Shown here: positions 22,641 to 36,957 of the stretch, one piece after another | Numbering within the stretch: position 1 is the stretch's first letter | Layout: each line of letters starts with the position of its first letter | NCBI GenBank assembly: GCA_004794785.1 | Contig: SJOL01006401.1 | Coordinates: 428,568 to 492,567 of the forward strand | Direction of reading: 5' to 3' | Source: Opisthorchis felineus | Lineage: Eukaryota; Platyhelminthes; Trematoda; Opisthorchiida; Opisthorchiidae | DNA: 64,000 nucleotides | The notes under the pieces: model-generated | The model's database searches: none | Told to the model about the DNA's origin: nothing | What the model saw: the letters and a program-made list of their open reading frames with translations, nothing else | Position numbers and translations under genes: made by a program

Positions 22641-24433
22641 CTACGGAAGTACTAATGGGCTTGGTTTCTGTGTAAAAGGAAGTCTGTAGCATAAAATCTA
22701 TGGCGATTTACGTGTTCTGTGTGCACAGATGTGCCACTTTAAAGCCACTGGTACGTTTTTAGGGAGCGGCTTCAAAACGCCACCTTATTGCAGGCAACGA
22801 CAGTTGACACCTGGGACGGCCTACTGACTTCCATTGTTGTGGCTTTCACGTAGAAAATTTTATAACAACTATTGAATGTGATTTTTGGTGTAGATTGGCG
22901 TTCCGAAAAAGCCTGTCTTCTTGGCTTCCTTTTTACTGGATATACGACAAACAAGTGCGGCACTAACTTTTTAGAAACCTAAGAGTTACATTGGGCGTTT
23001 GAGAATTTAGGTCTAAACTCAAGTAAAAAAAACTCAAATATGAATAAATCCATCAAAGAAAATTGTAAGGCCAGGATTCTCTGCCTTTTTTGTAGAAAAG
23101 GCGATTATGATAATGCCAAACCAGGTAATTTTGTTGCTTAGTTTAGCAAATCCACAACGTTTTTTATCTATGGATGGTGTCTCAGGGAGATGGTCCGACC
23201 TGGATGGTGATCGCTTAAATGAATAGCGCATAATAAAACCATCTTTTAGGCACATTTACACCACTCCTTGCAGCTTTTTTGCTTCGCCTTGAATTCTTAC
23301 GTACGTTTTGTAATTCAAAGAGTGGAAAGATTACTCACCGTGACAAACGCGTGTAAGGGTTGGCTCCTTTCTGTACCTACCTTACAAAAATAAGATGCGG
23401 AACAAGAGGTACGAAACACTAAGCATTAAGCTCGGACCGAGTAAGTATTGCAGCGACACTTAAGAAGATAGCCAAACGAGCACTAGAAAGCAGCTTACGG
23501 CGGTAGTTGTCAAACTATGCCATAAAAACACAGCGTTGCTGTGCACTTCCTGTTGGACACTTGTTAGTCTATCGTTGCTCTGTGGCAGCAGCCCAAGAAG
23601 TTGCAATATAAGCAAGCTGTTTTGTTTGGTGTCGTGGAAGGTGGTTACTTTTAGACTGCTCACTTACAAAGTCTAAGTCAAAATCTAGTTTACTATTATT
23701 AATACAGTAAAAGTTTTTTTCCCGTCAAAGCGTCATTGTGGTGCGCGAATCTTGATCCAAGCCGTAGGAATAAAAGCGCTTGTAATATCTTTATTATTAT
23801 CTTTATTATCTCCTCAAAAGCCAAGGCGTTAGGACTGCTATTTGAGTGATTCTGACAAGCTGTTGAGACTGCAGTTTAATGGATTATTTGTGGCATAAAT
23901 TATTTCTTCAGCTTTGGAACACCTTTAGAGAGCTCTATATTTACCCTTCTTAGTATATCCATTCCACCTTGTTTATTGGATGTGTGCACTATTTTGGCTC
24001 CGATTGATACTTTGCTGAATAAATCTAAAAACTAGAATTCCACGCTCTGGCATATGTAACTACATACAGGGAAGTTCAATACTCAACGGTTGGACACCTC
24101 GATCCCAACCACTATTTCTTACAGTTTGTGAGAAAGTGGCTTGTTTTCCGTACCACACATTGGCAGGTATGGTGTAGAGGTTAAATAACTTCGCGCTCTT
24201 CGTTTTCAATATTTTATTGAATGTTCGTAAAGTTCAGAGCCTTTTTGTTTATGTTCGTGTAAAACTTAATGATACTTTGGGGTAGTTTTAGGTTGAAAAA
24301 TCAGGAGCTTGTGCATCCTTTAACTTAAATATCTTTACCATTAACATAGTTTTTGGATTGCGCCGGGTGGTAGCAGGTTGCGATTTAGGCTTTTCAATGT
24401 CATTATTAGTCTTGTAACTTGTACATCAGTTTT
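22641..24433. other. no recognisable gene
   Basis: AT-rich, with short frames only. Short TTATTATC runs near 23.79 kb are not long enough to call a repeat. Confidence 0.45.
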
Positions 24434-24619
24434 GGGGGCGAGATGGCTCAGTGGTTAGAGCGCGAATTTACTGACCCGAAGGTCCGTGGTTCGAACCTGA
24501 CCTCTGCATCTAGACTTCTCCTTTATAAGCTTGGCAGTATCCCATCCCTCGTGCTTCCTTTTGGTTGGCATGGCAGCTGTGCACCGAAAGGGTGTTACGG
24601 CTAAACGATTATTATTATT
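24434..24619 (+). repeat. tRNA-derived SINE, copy 1 (complete)
   Basis: The head resembles a tRNA gene, with an A box TGGCTCAGTGG at 24444-24454 followed by TTAGAGCGC, and a perfect B box GGTTCGAACC at 24488-24497. Together these make an internal RNA polymerase III promoter. The anticodon arm region does not fold as a proper tRNA, so this is not a functional tRNA gene. A body of about 100 bp follows (GGCAGTATCCCA..CTCGTGCTTCC, GGCATGGCAGCTG, GGGTGTTACGGC), and the copy ends in ATT units at 24609-24619. Total length is about 186 bp. Copies at 50.3 and 22.5 kb confirm the family. Confidence 0.85.
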
Positions 24620-25627
24620 GCATCAGTTTTGGCGTGGAGACAGCAACCTTTTCGGCATTCCACCGTCACTGGCAGCTTTATGAACCAGCCTCAATTGCTT
24701 GTAATTTTTAGTGGCCTACTCATTTTTCTTATGGGTTTCTTTGCTTCATCGCCTTTCGGTTATTAGCTTTTTTCACTGGACAAGTGGCCATTTTGTTGCA
24801 GTTTTGTTTTGTGCTTTAAACATACCACAGTTTGACGACTTCTATTCCTGGATTGTGTTGAACATGGGACCCCTCCTGAGGTTACTTATTTTGGTGAGCA
24901 GTATTGTTAATAAGTCTGTTACTGGCACCTGAGAGCCTGTCTACATATCTGACACCGCATATCCTGGTGGCAGGTGCATTGCTTTCCGTCATATATATCT
25001 TGTCCAGTCACTTTCATGTATTTTCGGCAGTGTCCTCGAGATCGTTACCAAGTTTTGTGGCTAGATATTGATCGGAGCTCCGCATTCCTCTCCTTAAGGA
25101 ATGGTCGCTTCCACTGTGATAGTCAAAAGGCTGTCCCTAAATATTTTACGTTTTAAAGCAAGCCTGAGCATTAGCCGGTTACCATTTTATACACCACTGC
25201 TTGTTGGTTCTGTTTTATCTGGTGGTTGGCTTCCAGGATTTGCCACTCTCTTTTCCGCTAACTCGGGAGAAAGACTCAGCTGGCGATTCTTACCCACTTA
25301 GGTTATTTCGGCCTAGGTATGACTTATCAAAGCGTAGTGTAAGTCTACCCTAACATCCCAAAGATATAGTGTATCCACGTTTTGAGAATGTGACACTACA
25401 TTACTTGAGGTCCCTAGCCTGCAGCTAGCAAGTTTAGCGGACAGACAGACCGTTCAATTTGCCGAGTTCTAAGTTATGGTATTAGCTACGGACTCATGGT
25501 AGTTAATAAAAGCTCTGGGAATGTTTGAATCTTACCCTCATACTTAACGACTAACCCGGATTTCGATCTTCATTATCTTTGCTAAAAACTGAAGTGTGCA
25601 TCATAAAGGCGTAGCCTTTTTCGAGTC
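24620..25627. other. no recognisable gene
   Basis: Three short plus-strand frames (60-73 codons) have no family match. Confidence 0.4.
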
Positions 25628-25790
25628 GTCATCATCATAACCAGAGACAGCAAGATCATCGTTGACACTGTTGCTTCACTGCCGTACGACCACGAATTTT
25701 ATTTGATTGTACTTAAAGCCTTAAATTGGAAAGAAAAGAGTGGATGAGGGGGGACTGATTCTGGCTTATCTCAAGCACAGGCAGGTTATG
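25628..25790 (-). mobile_element. element A family, 5'-truncated 3' end fragment
   Basis: This is homologous to 15826-15985. Shared blocks are TCATCATCAT at the tail side, AGACAGCAA..ATC, TTGACACTG.TGCTTCACTGCCGTACGACCA, TTGTACTTAAAGCC, AAAGAAAAGAGTG and TGGCTTATCTCAAG. On the minus strand it ends in the ATGATGATGA tail. Only the last 160 bp of the 3' region is present, as expected from abortive reverse transcription. Confidence 0.8.
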
Positions 25791-25944
25791 CAAATCCCTT
25801 AAATATCCTCAGTTGTGCGTCCTTATGAACGAGCCTGTAAATACTGAATCAGAGGTACAAGTTCTTGCGGTCCTTCGTAGGATCCATAATGATGCGCGCG
25901 TTATGCGGTAGCTGTAAATAGCTGAAAGTGGATGATACCTTTTG

Positions 25945-25981
25945 AACTAGTTAACTAACTAACTAACTAGTTAACTAACTC
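25945..25981. repeat. (AACT)n short tandem repeat
   Basis: About nine imperfect AACT units, interrupted by two CTAGTTAACT variants that make the array locally palindromic. Confidence 0.85.
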
Positions 25982-28900
25982 AAAGTTCGGTGCGAGAACT
26001 CACTGACTATTTCCAAACCATTTGTGCGGAACGTGAACTAAGCAACTAAACAATGAAGCAACAACATAAGGAGCAAACGCACAGACCGGGGTCTAGATAG
26101 GATAGTGGGATTTAGTGGCTGAATTACGAACAACGACGTTGACTTATGTGATTTTCACTACAAAAACAAATGGAGGGAGTAGATCAAACTTATGTTTCCC
26201 ATCAAATTTGGGAATACATAAACGAAGTCAGGGGCTCCTTCCACCGTTCCCATTAGCACTTTTTACATGAACACAGGAAATCTCCGCAAATTCGATATGC
26301 AGTGGATATGCAGCCTTCCACAAATGTACCAAATGTCAGGACGCAATCGCCGCAAATCCCATACTGATTTGTGCTGTTACAAGTACTACTACTTTTTCTT
26401 GTGGATAAGAGATGGGTCTTTACAATCCCAAAATAAGTGATACGACCATCATGGCAAAACGCCTCCAACTGTCTTCCCAGAATCAGCCAAAAGATAGATC
26501 GTTTTAACGCAGAAGAGGACTGGATTTTGTGCAGGCTATACAACCGACTAATTGGAATTTTCAAACATGTGAATCAAAGGTGGTCCAGAACCAACGATAA
26601 GCACATCGGAGAATAACAAGACCAAACACCAGGCAGATAGGCGTGCTGGTGGCTATGGGACTGCAAACAGGACGTCAACCGAAGTCATGTGTTGATAACA
26701 TACTTGTGGCCGGATTAAACAAGTGGCGTGAATCAAGCGGTACTTTAAGACCAAAGCCACTCAGTTCCTGGGTAAAAACGTGTGTTTGGGAGGCTGGTGG
26801 TTACAGTCATTGATAAAAGAATGCTACCATCAAAAACCATGTGGCTTAGTAGGCAATTTCGCGGGCCAATAAGCCATGCGCAGGCACTCCAAAATACGGA
26901 TGGTAAAATCACAGTAAGCAATCAGGCGGGGAGAGTCACTGCCAACCTACAACAAACAAATGGGCAACTTCAATACAGTAGGTTGGTGTATACCCAAACC
27001 CTCACAACGAACGCCAGTGATTTTTACAAATGATTACGGCTAAATGGCATGGACTATGCCAAACTGTCCACAAGTTTACGAGGTAATTATTTAAGTTTTG
27101 GTAAATTTGGTAAATCCCCTTTGTTCTCTATTATTTCGAAAGGCAAACAAAGTAGTGTTACCCGTGTTGTTTAACACGAATGACTGCAAACTTGAATAAA
27201 TATAATACCTAGAAAATGTTCGAGAAAGGTGGGTTCAGCTGGTGACTTCTTACTCGCAACATACATGCTCGGTTAGCTGAGCTACTGCCCACACTTTTGT
27301 TTCGGAATATGGGTTAGATTCCTAGTGCTTTGATGCCCGTTTTTGATATGTTTCCTTGGTTTTCACAATAATTCAAAATTGTTCATACACCTAACTTCCT
27401 CAGACCTGTTGATATATCTGGGATGCTCGGATTCAGGCTCACGTTAAAGGTCGAACAAAGTTCTGTCTGGTGCCAAATAGTGGTTTCTTGGGTGAGAGAA
27501 GAGTGAAGCAGTGTGGATTCAAGTGCGCACGCAAAGCTTTCAATAGGGTTACTATGGCATGGCTGTAAATGCCAACAAGAGATTATTGTTTTTTTTCTCA
27601 CCCAGGGCGTGTGTCATGTCGCCTTAGTTTATTTCTTAAGACGATATCTAATATATTTAGACAGCAGGAGAGAATAACTCTCTTTTATTGGTTGAAAAGC
27701 GGACAAATAAGCCAAGGTTAACGGTGTGGATAATTTGATCAGTCAGATTAGTCACAAGTTGACATATTTTCGAAATACTACAAAAACCCCTGGATAAATA
27801 CATATTCTAGCACACGCCGTCATACAACTCACTGGTAGTCTTTTTTGATCGACCCATGAGTTAACGATTTTGGAAAAAGGAACTTTTGTGTCGTAAGGAT
27901 GAAATATCGTGTGAAATTTAGCGAGCGTATTTGCCGTTATTCAACTCTAGTGAGAATCTTACGCGGAGACAAAGCATGAATTCGACCACCGATCGCCTAT
28001 TCTGCGTGAAACGTGTACCTGATTTTTTTCTGAAAAAGGGAGGTTTTTATTTGTTCATCCGATTTTTATGGAGGAACTTGTGTGCGTAAATTTCTTGTGT
28101 TTGTTGTGGTGTTTGTTGTAATTTAGGTAGCAGGATGCAAGAAGCTCACCCCCAGCAAACCTTTAGTTGACCACGGGTCGTCAGTCAGGATATGTGCTGG
28201 GTGCCCTATACTCGTCATTTTATTAACCTGCGGATATTTTAGATGTTTGATGAGGCCATATCAATATAACTCGTGTTTAGTGCTTCTTAATGGAACTTTT
28301 AGAGGATGTGGGGCTGGCTGGCTAGATGACAGTGCAGTTGAAATCACTAAAACGTATACACAATCGTACTACTCGTTGGTATGCCTAATTCGTTTGTCAG
28401 GTTGCTTTTCTAGCTATTCTTCTGCGTGCCATCCGGGCACTTGTCGTTAAATGATCTCACACAATTCCGTTATCATTCGTTCATTTTCGCAATAAATTAG
28501 TGGGTTGTATTTGTGCGCGTGTACAAAGGAAGCCGAGATGATAAAAATCACTTTTTCGGCAGCATGCACTGAAGTTTTGGAAGACATATTCAGTCTTGTT
28601 TTTCGGGTAGGCATTTTATTAGTGTGACTTATTCGCCTGGTGTGTGCACTGATGAGAAAATCATGATAGCGTGGTGTCCTGGTAAATTAAAATCTAGCAA
28701 GTAACATTTGCGCACAGGTTTTCGCCTTACCTAGTTGTCGCATCGCAATGCACATGGTGATTTTCACCACTTCATATGAACAGATTTTCCTTTCGTCTCT
28801 AGTCCTAATGAGTGAATGAACGTTAATAAGCCTCATGCTAATTTGGGTCAGACTTCCAATATAGTAATTGTGCCATAATCCATACGAATCATCGAGTCCG

Positions 28901-31900
28901 CGTCCAGGGATCTCTTAGAGATATGCTAAAATTACCTAAACGGGAAAAGAAGAATGGCATTCGTTTGTAGGATACTAGCTGAAGTAGGACTTACTATGCC
29001 TTGGAAACAATAAACATAAACCATTGTATGCAGCAAGAACAGAACAGTACAAAGGAAAGGATGGACAGTAGAACCAAATAATTTGGGACAAAAAAAGGTT
29101 TGTCGTGTTTTCAGGAACTTTATAGTGTGTTTTGCCAGTGATTCACAGTGACAGCAAGCACGTCACCACGCGAGTGCTGGCAGTTTACTTAATGAGTAAA
29201 TGCATAGCTGACTGTTAGCGAAGAACTGGTCGAACTACCTATTGGGAAAGCTGTGTGTGCAGTTTTTCAGACCAGAATTTCAGAATAATTCTTCACGCAG
29301 CTAAAACGACAAGCTAGCTTCCAGAAGTAAATTTTCCTACATGATACCTTCAGGAACCCAATAATCAATCTGGCGATAATTGCAAAGCAGTACGTGTGAT
29401 ATTGCTTCATTGTCAATTTTTTTACAGCTAGTCTATGTGACTTTCGAAGATCCAACTCTTTGTACAAAAAGAGCAGAATATTTGGTGCAAGTAATTAGAT
29501 ATATTGCGTACATACGTGAGAAGCCAGAAAAGACTTCAATGCTTCAAAGCCTTGAATGCTGAGCTAAGTAATAAATCCATTTTCTCCACCTGGAATGGAA
29601 AGACGAAGTGAATTCAGGAATGTCGGATCCCAATAAAAACGACATCAATCAGTGAGTGAGCTGTAAACATTATTTATTGCGATAACACAGTCGAATGTAG
29701 CGAATTAAAATTCGGGAACATTCAGTGCGCATTTTTCTGAATAATGAGGACTCGAGATTTTTTAATTTTTGACCCTAGTGGTTTTCTAGTGTTGGTTGAC
29801 CTGCAACTCTCTGCTGCTTGGGAGTAGTCCCTCATGGGACTGATACTGATACATAGTTTTCCAAGGCGCTATACTGCATTCTGCTTCATTTGGTATGGAA
29901 GGAATTTGGTGTTATGCATATTAAACCAGATTGAAAGGCTAAGGTAAAAGGTGTGGGGATCTCTGCTCGAAATCAAGCAAATAACTTTCTGTCATACTGC
30001 AAAACCTTTTTAAACCTAGGCACCCTTGAACTTAATTTTTGCATATACTAGTGTTCTGTTTTATTTACTAACAATAGCTTTATAACGTGCTAATAGGCAT
30101 AGGATTTTCACGCCGGATTTGTGTCCGAAAATGGGATCACCGCGGAACTGGGATAAACAAACATCTAGTTTTCCTTTGCAGACAAGAAAATGAATGTGAA
30201 ATTTCTGGTAAACTATGAACTTTTTCAGACAAAGAAGTTTTTATCTGACTACAGCATATCGTTTTTTCGACAACACTTGTGTCTATTGATCTGCATCGGT
30301 CGACGGGTTCTTTCAAACCAAAGAGTATCTGACAGTCACGCCAGAATTTCACTTGTCTGTCACTTTTGTCTCTAGGAGAACTGTACAAATTGTTTTTTGG
30401 GTGTCTGCATAAACCGAATGAGCTGGAGTGTGTCTAGGTAAAGACGAAATATTTTTTCTCCAGCACTGCATATAGGCTAGACTTCAGTTAAACCAATAAC
30501 ACTTGGTGAATATAAATCGGAGCAATTTGTCCGGTTCTGTTGTGTGTAATAAAAGTTTGTTGACAAACCTATCAATGCTAGTGGCAGCAAAAATAGTTCT
30601 GAACTACCCATTCTTAACTGCTTTATATTGGCACCGAATAATTTAAAGAAAGATTTGATTTACAAGAACTACACAACTGGGAGGGGGTTTGGTGCTGGAC
30701 AACCACAAGCATCCGAGGTGTCGGTACATCCAACGTTCAGTGTAAGAGCTAATAACCAAATTTCTGATGACTTTTGTTGACCACCATTTCTTGCACCATT
30801 TCAAACCAGTCACAGAAAAAGGCAAATCGGTCTTCTTAAATCCGTTTCAGCTTCATTTTTTTAACAAGTAAAGAGAATAGTTAGAACTGATTCTTTGGTG
30901 TGAGAAAGGTATTAGCATCCGTATGGATAAAATAAATGAGTGCTGTGCACTGGAGTGATCACTATCAAGTACCGTCCCTGATGCGAGCATAGTACGAGCA
31001 TGGGCAGGCAGGGTTGTGTTTAAATAAATCCCCCACGCGTATGTCTTGCAAACGCCCAGTCTTAAATCAGCAAGTGATTAACCTTAAAAACCGTAATTGA
31101 GAATTGGCCTGATGTTCTTCGGCCTACAGCAACAAACTCGTCGTAAATTGATAAAAGGTTACAGTCCAGACAGCAGATTACTATGAACGAGATAATGCAA
31201 AGAGAGAACTGATTGCCATTCAATCAAGAGTCTACTTTCCTACAGCTCGTACATGTACGCGCCAGTCTTTGTTTTCAACATATTATTATTATTTTAAATG
31301 TCCTCATCTTACTGATTATGTTTAGGAATTATCCACGAAGCCCCAATGAGCTGAAAGGGCAAAACTAGAACAGCGTTTTTTGCTTGGTGTAAATCACCAT
31401 GGTTAACCACGCTAGGATAGGAATAGGTATTTTTAAAGGAACAGTCTGAGTGTAAATTATGAGCTCAATACTACGACCCAACACTTGAGTTATTCTGTGA
31501 TAACTCAACTAGCGATTTACAGCGCTCTGCGGGCTTCAATCCGATTACAGCTTATCACTTGAGTGTATTTTCCGACCCTCAGATAACATCCTTATCTTTG
31601 TTTTTTACGCATGTGGAACCTTTTTTTAGACAAAAATGAGCACTGGCGAAGATGACATCTTGCTTACCTGGTAACAGAATTTGCTTTATCATGGTTGTAG
31701 ACTTGAATCTTAGAAACAGTGTTCCTTATTCAATCTTTATTGCTTTCTCTTATTCTATCGAGTTTAACTACTCCACCAATAAAATGGTCATAAGGTTGTT
31801 TTTGACTGACATTTTGTGGAACAGGGACGTTCGCGTAGATAATTTGTATTTAAAATTAGCTTTTAAGTGACGGGAAAGATGAACTGTCGCACCTCAACTA

Positions 31901-34900
31901 TGTTCTGTGAGCCTACGCCACTACGGTTTCCCTTGGCCTTCAGACTTCAGATTGTGGATCTTCAGACGTTGGATCATATCTTCTGGTGTCGGTAGCGTAC
32001 CGGAGATATTCACGAGGTTTTTGATTACTGCGTCTAGTTAGAACGAATCCGTTTGCATAACGCAAATGCGTTTCTATGAAAAGCTGACCAATCTGAGTAT
32101 ATTATTCCACGGCACGCCTACAAAACACCCGGAAAGTTTCATCGGTGTGTTTGTTTACATGTCATTTTCTCTAAAAGCAGTACTCTATCGAATTTATAAT
32201 GGGACGAAATCGATTATGCACATTTTCTGATACCAACAGTGTTGAACAACTGGGTGAAACACAAGTGTCTCATAAACGGACGAGTGATTAACAATCCGTG
32301 TAATACGTGTATAGGCGAGCCAGATGACGGTGTTCGATTCAGTAGGTTTAGTGCCTTGTGTGGCTTTAGTCCCAGATTCAAGTGCCTAGCACAGCCATAG
32401 GAGTACATTTAGAATTATTTTTAGCTCGCTGCATGAAAGATAGTTGTGTTCTCAGGCTGGTGATCAATTTGAAGCTTATGGCTAAAAAAGACCAGAAATA
32501 TATGCCACTAAAAATATGCATTTTCAGTTATCACCAACCCGGCATTCACGGTAGGCACCATTTAGTTGTGTAGCGGACGAGTGTCAGTTGACCAGCTTGT
32601 ACCTTGCATGCTGTACTTTTTTTCGAAGCCAAAGGAGAGCGAATCGAACGATATAATTAGACTGCGTCAGTAAAATGTAGTATAAAACAACTGTTTCCAT
32701 GAATATCTGACGCTTGCAATATGAAAATGGAAGCGTAATGTTAAAACAACAAGAAATTAGGGAACCGTCATCACTTTGCACATTCCAGCCACTATGTGGG
32801 ATACAACAACATGTGGTGTGGCGTTCACCATAACTATGCTTTGTCTACGACAAACTGATGCATAGGCGAGCAACTGGTAAGAAATCGGAATAGTTAGAGC
32901 AGCGGCTACATCTTATTACGGTTGGGCGGTTGGATATGGATGTCCGGTGCACAACCACTGCCTACTCAGCCTAACGTAGGTAGGAGTAACAGCTCAGCTC
33001 CTTCGATCTTACCACAGGATTCCAGTGAGGGTGGTGAAATGACCTACGGACGAGGATTTGTTGAGCGCTTGGTTGTTTATGTGACCAATAGAAGGTTTTA
33101 ACACATGACAATAATAAGACATTATAATTTCGTGTACTCTTGTTGGAAAAATTTGAATTGCGATGAGGTATCTAGGAAAGCTAAAGAAATCCTAGACACC
33201 TCTTTGTGGTGAAATTAGTAATAAGATAACTTACGTCAAGTTTGCGTCATTGCTGGAATAATGTGTATGGGCTATGAGGGTAAGCACAAGAAATCAATTT
33301 AAAGGCGTCTGCATGGTATTAACTAGTGAGCCCTCGAGGTGCTGGTCCACAATTTCGTGAACTCTTTCAATGGTGTCTGAAAAGACAGCACAATAAGAAG
33401 AGGTACAGTAGAAAATATGTAATGAGGCTAATTTGGAACTAATCATCTTGAATTGTATAAGATCTAGAAGGTTTGCCACCATGAAAAACATAAAATACTT
33501 GGGAAATGGGTTTAATTGACTGCGATGGTTAATTTAAAAGTTGTTTTAGCAGCTGGTCTTAAAAGTGCTTTGCCTGTCGACACTAGGGTATCCTGCCAAA
33601 CACGTAGTAGTCGTTTCCGTTAGTGATTCGCCTACTTTGCAGCTTGTTAATCAGCGCGTCATATTTCTTCGTTACCAATCTCTGTTTACTCTCAGGTATT
33701 ATCAGAAGGTATAAGGAGTTTTACGATATTTTGCACCAAAATGATGACTATGACTTTTGGCATCGAAATAAAATTAAGGGGTTATTTGTTCCTGTAGGAA
33801 GAGAACCATGACAAGAATATTTCTTACCCTGATGTAGTAGATCCGATGTTCTATCTGCCGACTTGTTTTATGTCCCCAGGTGTGTGTTCCAAGCAGAATT
33901 TTGTAAATTTTATTACAGAATAGCGCCACCTGCTGTGGAATTTCATGGGTACACTTATGCATAAAAAGATTCTTACAGTTTATAATATTTATTCGGCTAT
34001 GCTGAAAACAGGATTATATTTTCAGGTCGAAGCTTTGTGATCCAAATCACGGTTAAATGTCCTGCATTGTGCTAGACGACATTTTGCTTTAGCTAGCAGT
34101 GAAACGTTTATCCTTTCACTAATCTTCGGGTGAACAGACATCACACTGTAGTCTCCGCACAATAAAGATGCTTGCACAGTCCAAACCAGATTGTTTGGTA
34201 TGAATTTACTACAGTGACCCCTGGTATGATAAGTCAAAAAGGGCTGTTGCACAGAAATTGTACAGAAAGTTCCTAACTTAGATGTGGTTGCCCGGATCTT
34301 ATGATATTTTCTGCGCGAATTCTGCATTTTTTGGAACTACTGAATGTAACTCGCGCTGTAAGTCCACTTTGTTATAACTACTGCCATCAGAATGACGGAA
34401 ATTTGTTTCCAAGTGTCGCGTCATGAATCTCATCAGGCCAATAAAAACTGGTCTGTAAAATGGTGCGGTATAGAGGATGTCTTACAGTGCACCGCCGATA
34501 ACGGGCTACTTGTTGAAGCTTATGAGTGACCAAATCCGTGCCATTGACAACAAAATCAAGAACGTTTTCTACGTATTCTTTAGACACGAAAAAGCTCGTG
34601 GATGTAGTCTGACCAATGTCTTTTTAATGAGCAGCTGTCACCATAACCCTTTGGGTATATGTAGTTCGGTTTTGCAATAAATTCAGCTACGAATCACATA
34701 GAAGATTTTCAGAGAAGCCGTTTTACCTGACAAATTATAAAACAAATGACGAAAGACGATAGCGAAACGGGTACTTTATAAAATGGCTAAAAATGGGAGC
34801 TGCGTTGAAAATAAACCACAGTTTGATTCTGTTCTTGTGATGACTCGATGTCTAATGTGTGAACATCCAGGATTGGCTCTATTAGTATTGACGTATGTCA

Positions 34901-36957
34901 CAAAGACTGTACACTTAAATACTTTCTGACTTAAAGAATCTGACCAACATTCTTCCCCTTGCCATAAATTCAGTTTCGACATTCCTTGCGATGGACGCAG
35001 TGTTTAGTGATGATCCGTTAAAATCTGAGCGAGAACTGCAGGAGTTATCATTGGGTTGACCATCATAATGATTTAACACGGATTGTGTGACTTGGTGGTT
35101 GTTAATGTTTTATTGCCTCAGCAGCCTTACGAACGCCACCTCTAGAAACCTAGGTACTACGTCGACTTAAAGCAGTCAAAATATTCCCAGAGAAAATAGT
35201 TTGACAGAACTATACAACTGACGAATGCTTTTTCTTTTACCTTAACTACAAGAAAGTCGCATGGAAATGATTTCTGTTTCCTGACGCTGGGATCTTTTTG
35301 AGATTTTTACCGGTTTGCCGGAAAACTTACTGAAGCACACCGGTCCTCGTGATGGGGAAAGTTTGAAAGGCCCGAATTAAATGATTGTTAACAACTTAAG
35401 TTTGATCAGGTACGGTCGGATACTGCGCCTTCTGTGATTTGACCAACAGAAATATCTGCGATTACATACTGGATTTTCCAGCTCCCTATGGTGTTCCGTA
35501 TTCATGATGGAAATGTTTTCTAGGACTTTCCCAAAGCTGTCCGAGTAGTCCACTAGTTGTGTTCTTGTTGAGCGGTAGGTACCGGTCAAGTAATTCGTTG
35601 TATAAGTTATAGCCGTTTTTTCCACCCAGGAAATCATTTAGCCAATAAAACGATTTCACTATCGAAGTGAGCGAATGCAAAATACTTTTAATGTCCCTTT
35701 ATGCTGTACTGTTGAACCAATAATGTTTCAGAATGATTAAATGCCACAGAACGCATAATTCGTTAAAACAACTTTTTTAGGGGCTGTGAAAAGTCCGTTT
35801 GTTGAGACCAGACACAAAAGCAGTCCCTGTCATTTGTGAGTTTACGGACGTACAGAATGGGTGGATCGAATGAAAAATACATCACTAGTGTTACTCACTA
35901 ATGATACCTTTTAAATAAGCTTACCTCATTTTTGTTGCATGATTTAACCTGCTGTTCAGTTTCGATTTTCATGTAATTCGAACAATTGCTCGCGACCTCA
36001 AGAGTTTCAAATTTTGTACCAAATCTGTGTAGAGAATATTCAAGCTTAAGACATCAGCTTTCTTCCAGCATCGTAGATTCAGAATGCGCCTTGACGGAAC
36101 ATCCAATAAAAAGTTAGACGGGAGTCAATTTTATCAGAATTGCATCATTCATGTGGCAGGTTCCGCGATTACGGTGTGTTGTTGCTGCTTCGTAGTCTTC
36201 CCACAATTTATGGTCAGTGAATGTGCATTTTGTGAGTAACTTAAACAAGTGGCAAAAAGGACGGATTTGAAATTTGCGTGTTAAATGTCACATCAGTGAA
36301 TCAACTTCGTATGTTACTTCTTTGCAGTTATCCCAGCGGTGAATACTAAGCAAGGAACACTAAAATGGCACAGGAAGTCCCGTACTTAGGTACCGTTTAA
36401 TCGAAATGCAAATTTTTGGGTAGCATAGTGGGATCTTTTCAGAGACCAGAGCAATTCAGTTGATCAAAAAACGTTTGCAAAAATTGTGATGTTCTTACAG
36501 TAAAACGGCGTCAGAGTAAATTTAAGTCAAGTCGCGTATTTATTCAAAAAATGTCTCTGCTTATGCGTCCGTTGAAGAATTTTTTCGAAGATTACATAAC
36601 GTTTTGGCAATGCATAAAATAGCCACCCATTCATACTTCTCGTTTTCTGAAACGTAAACAGTCACAATTTTCTAATTAAGGATAGGCTTTGCTCAGCTCC
36701 TTATCGCTGAGCTCCTAATCGCTCCCAAAGAACAGCAGAAGTCTGAAAAAATGAAGCATCTGGTGATGCATTTGACCACAAAGTGTTCATGTTCCTGATA
36801 ACGCAAGCCAAAGCTGTCTAGAGCCAGAAGCACTATACTGAAAGAACCTTAGAGTTTCGTCAAGCACAAATGTGATGGAAAAGTAAACGAGTCTTCACTT
36901 CCACCTAGCCACACAAGCTTCTTGTACGTGAGTGTTGGAAAGTTATTTTCACGAACG
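25982..36957. other. long stretch without recognisable genes or elements
   Basis: Eleven kilobases of AT-rich DNA with frames no longer than about 103 codons, none matching a family I know. Small features only: a tRNA-like stretch near 27262-27325 (very weak), a 15-bp tandem duplication at 31945-31974 and another at 36695-36724. It could be intron or old, fully decayed repeat. Confidence 0.45.

Noticed and set aside
24434..24508. Functional tRNA gene
   Set aside because: A and B boxes are good, but the anticodon arm and acceptor stem do not pair properly. A second copy with the same non-tRNA body at 50.3 kb shows it is a SINE.
27262..27325. tRNA-like stretch (GGTTAGCTGAGC ... GGGTTAGATTCC)
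   Set aside because: Only loose resemblance to A and B boxes, no cloverleaf, no second copy in the window.
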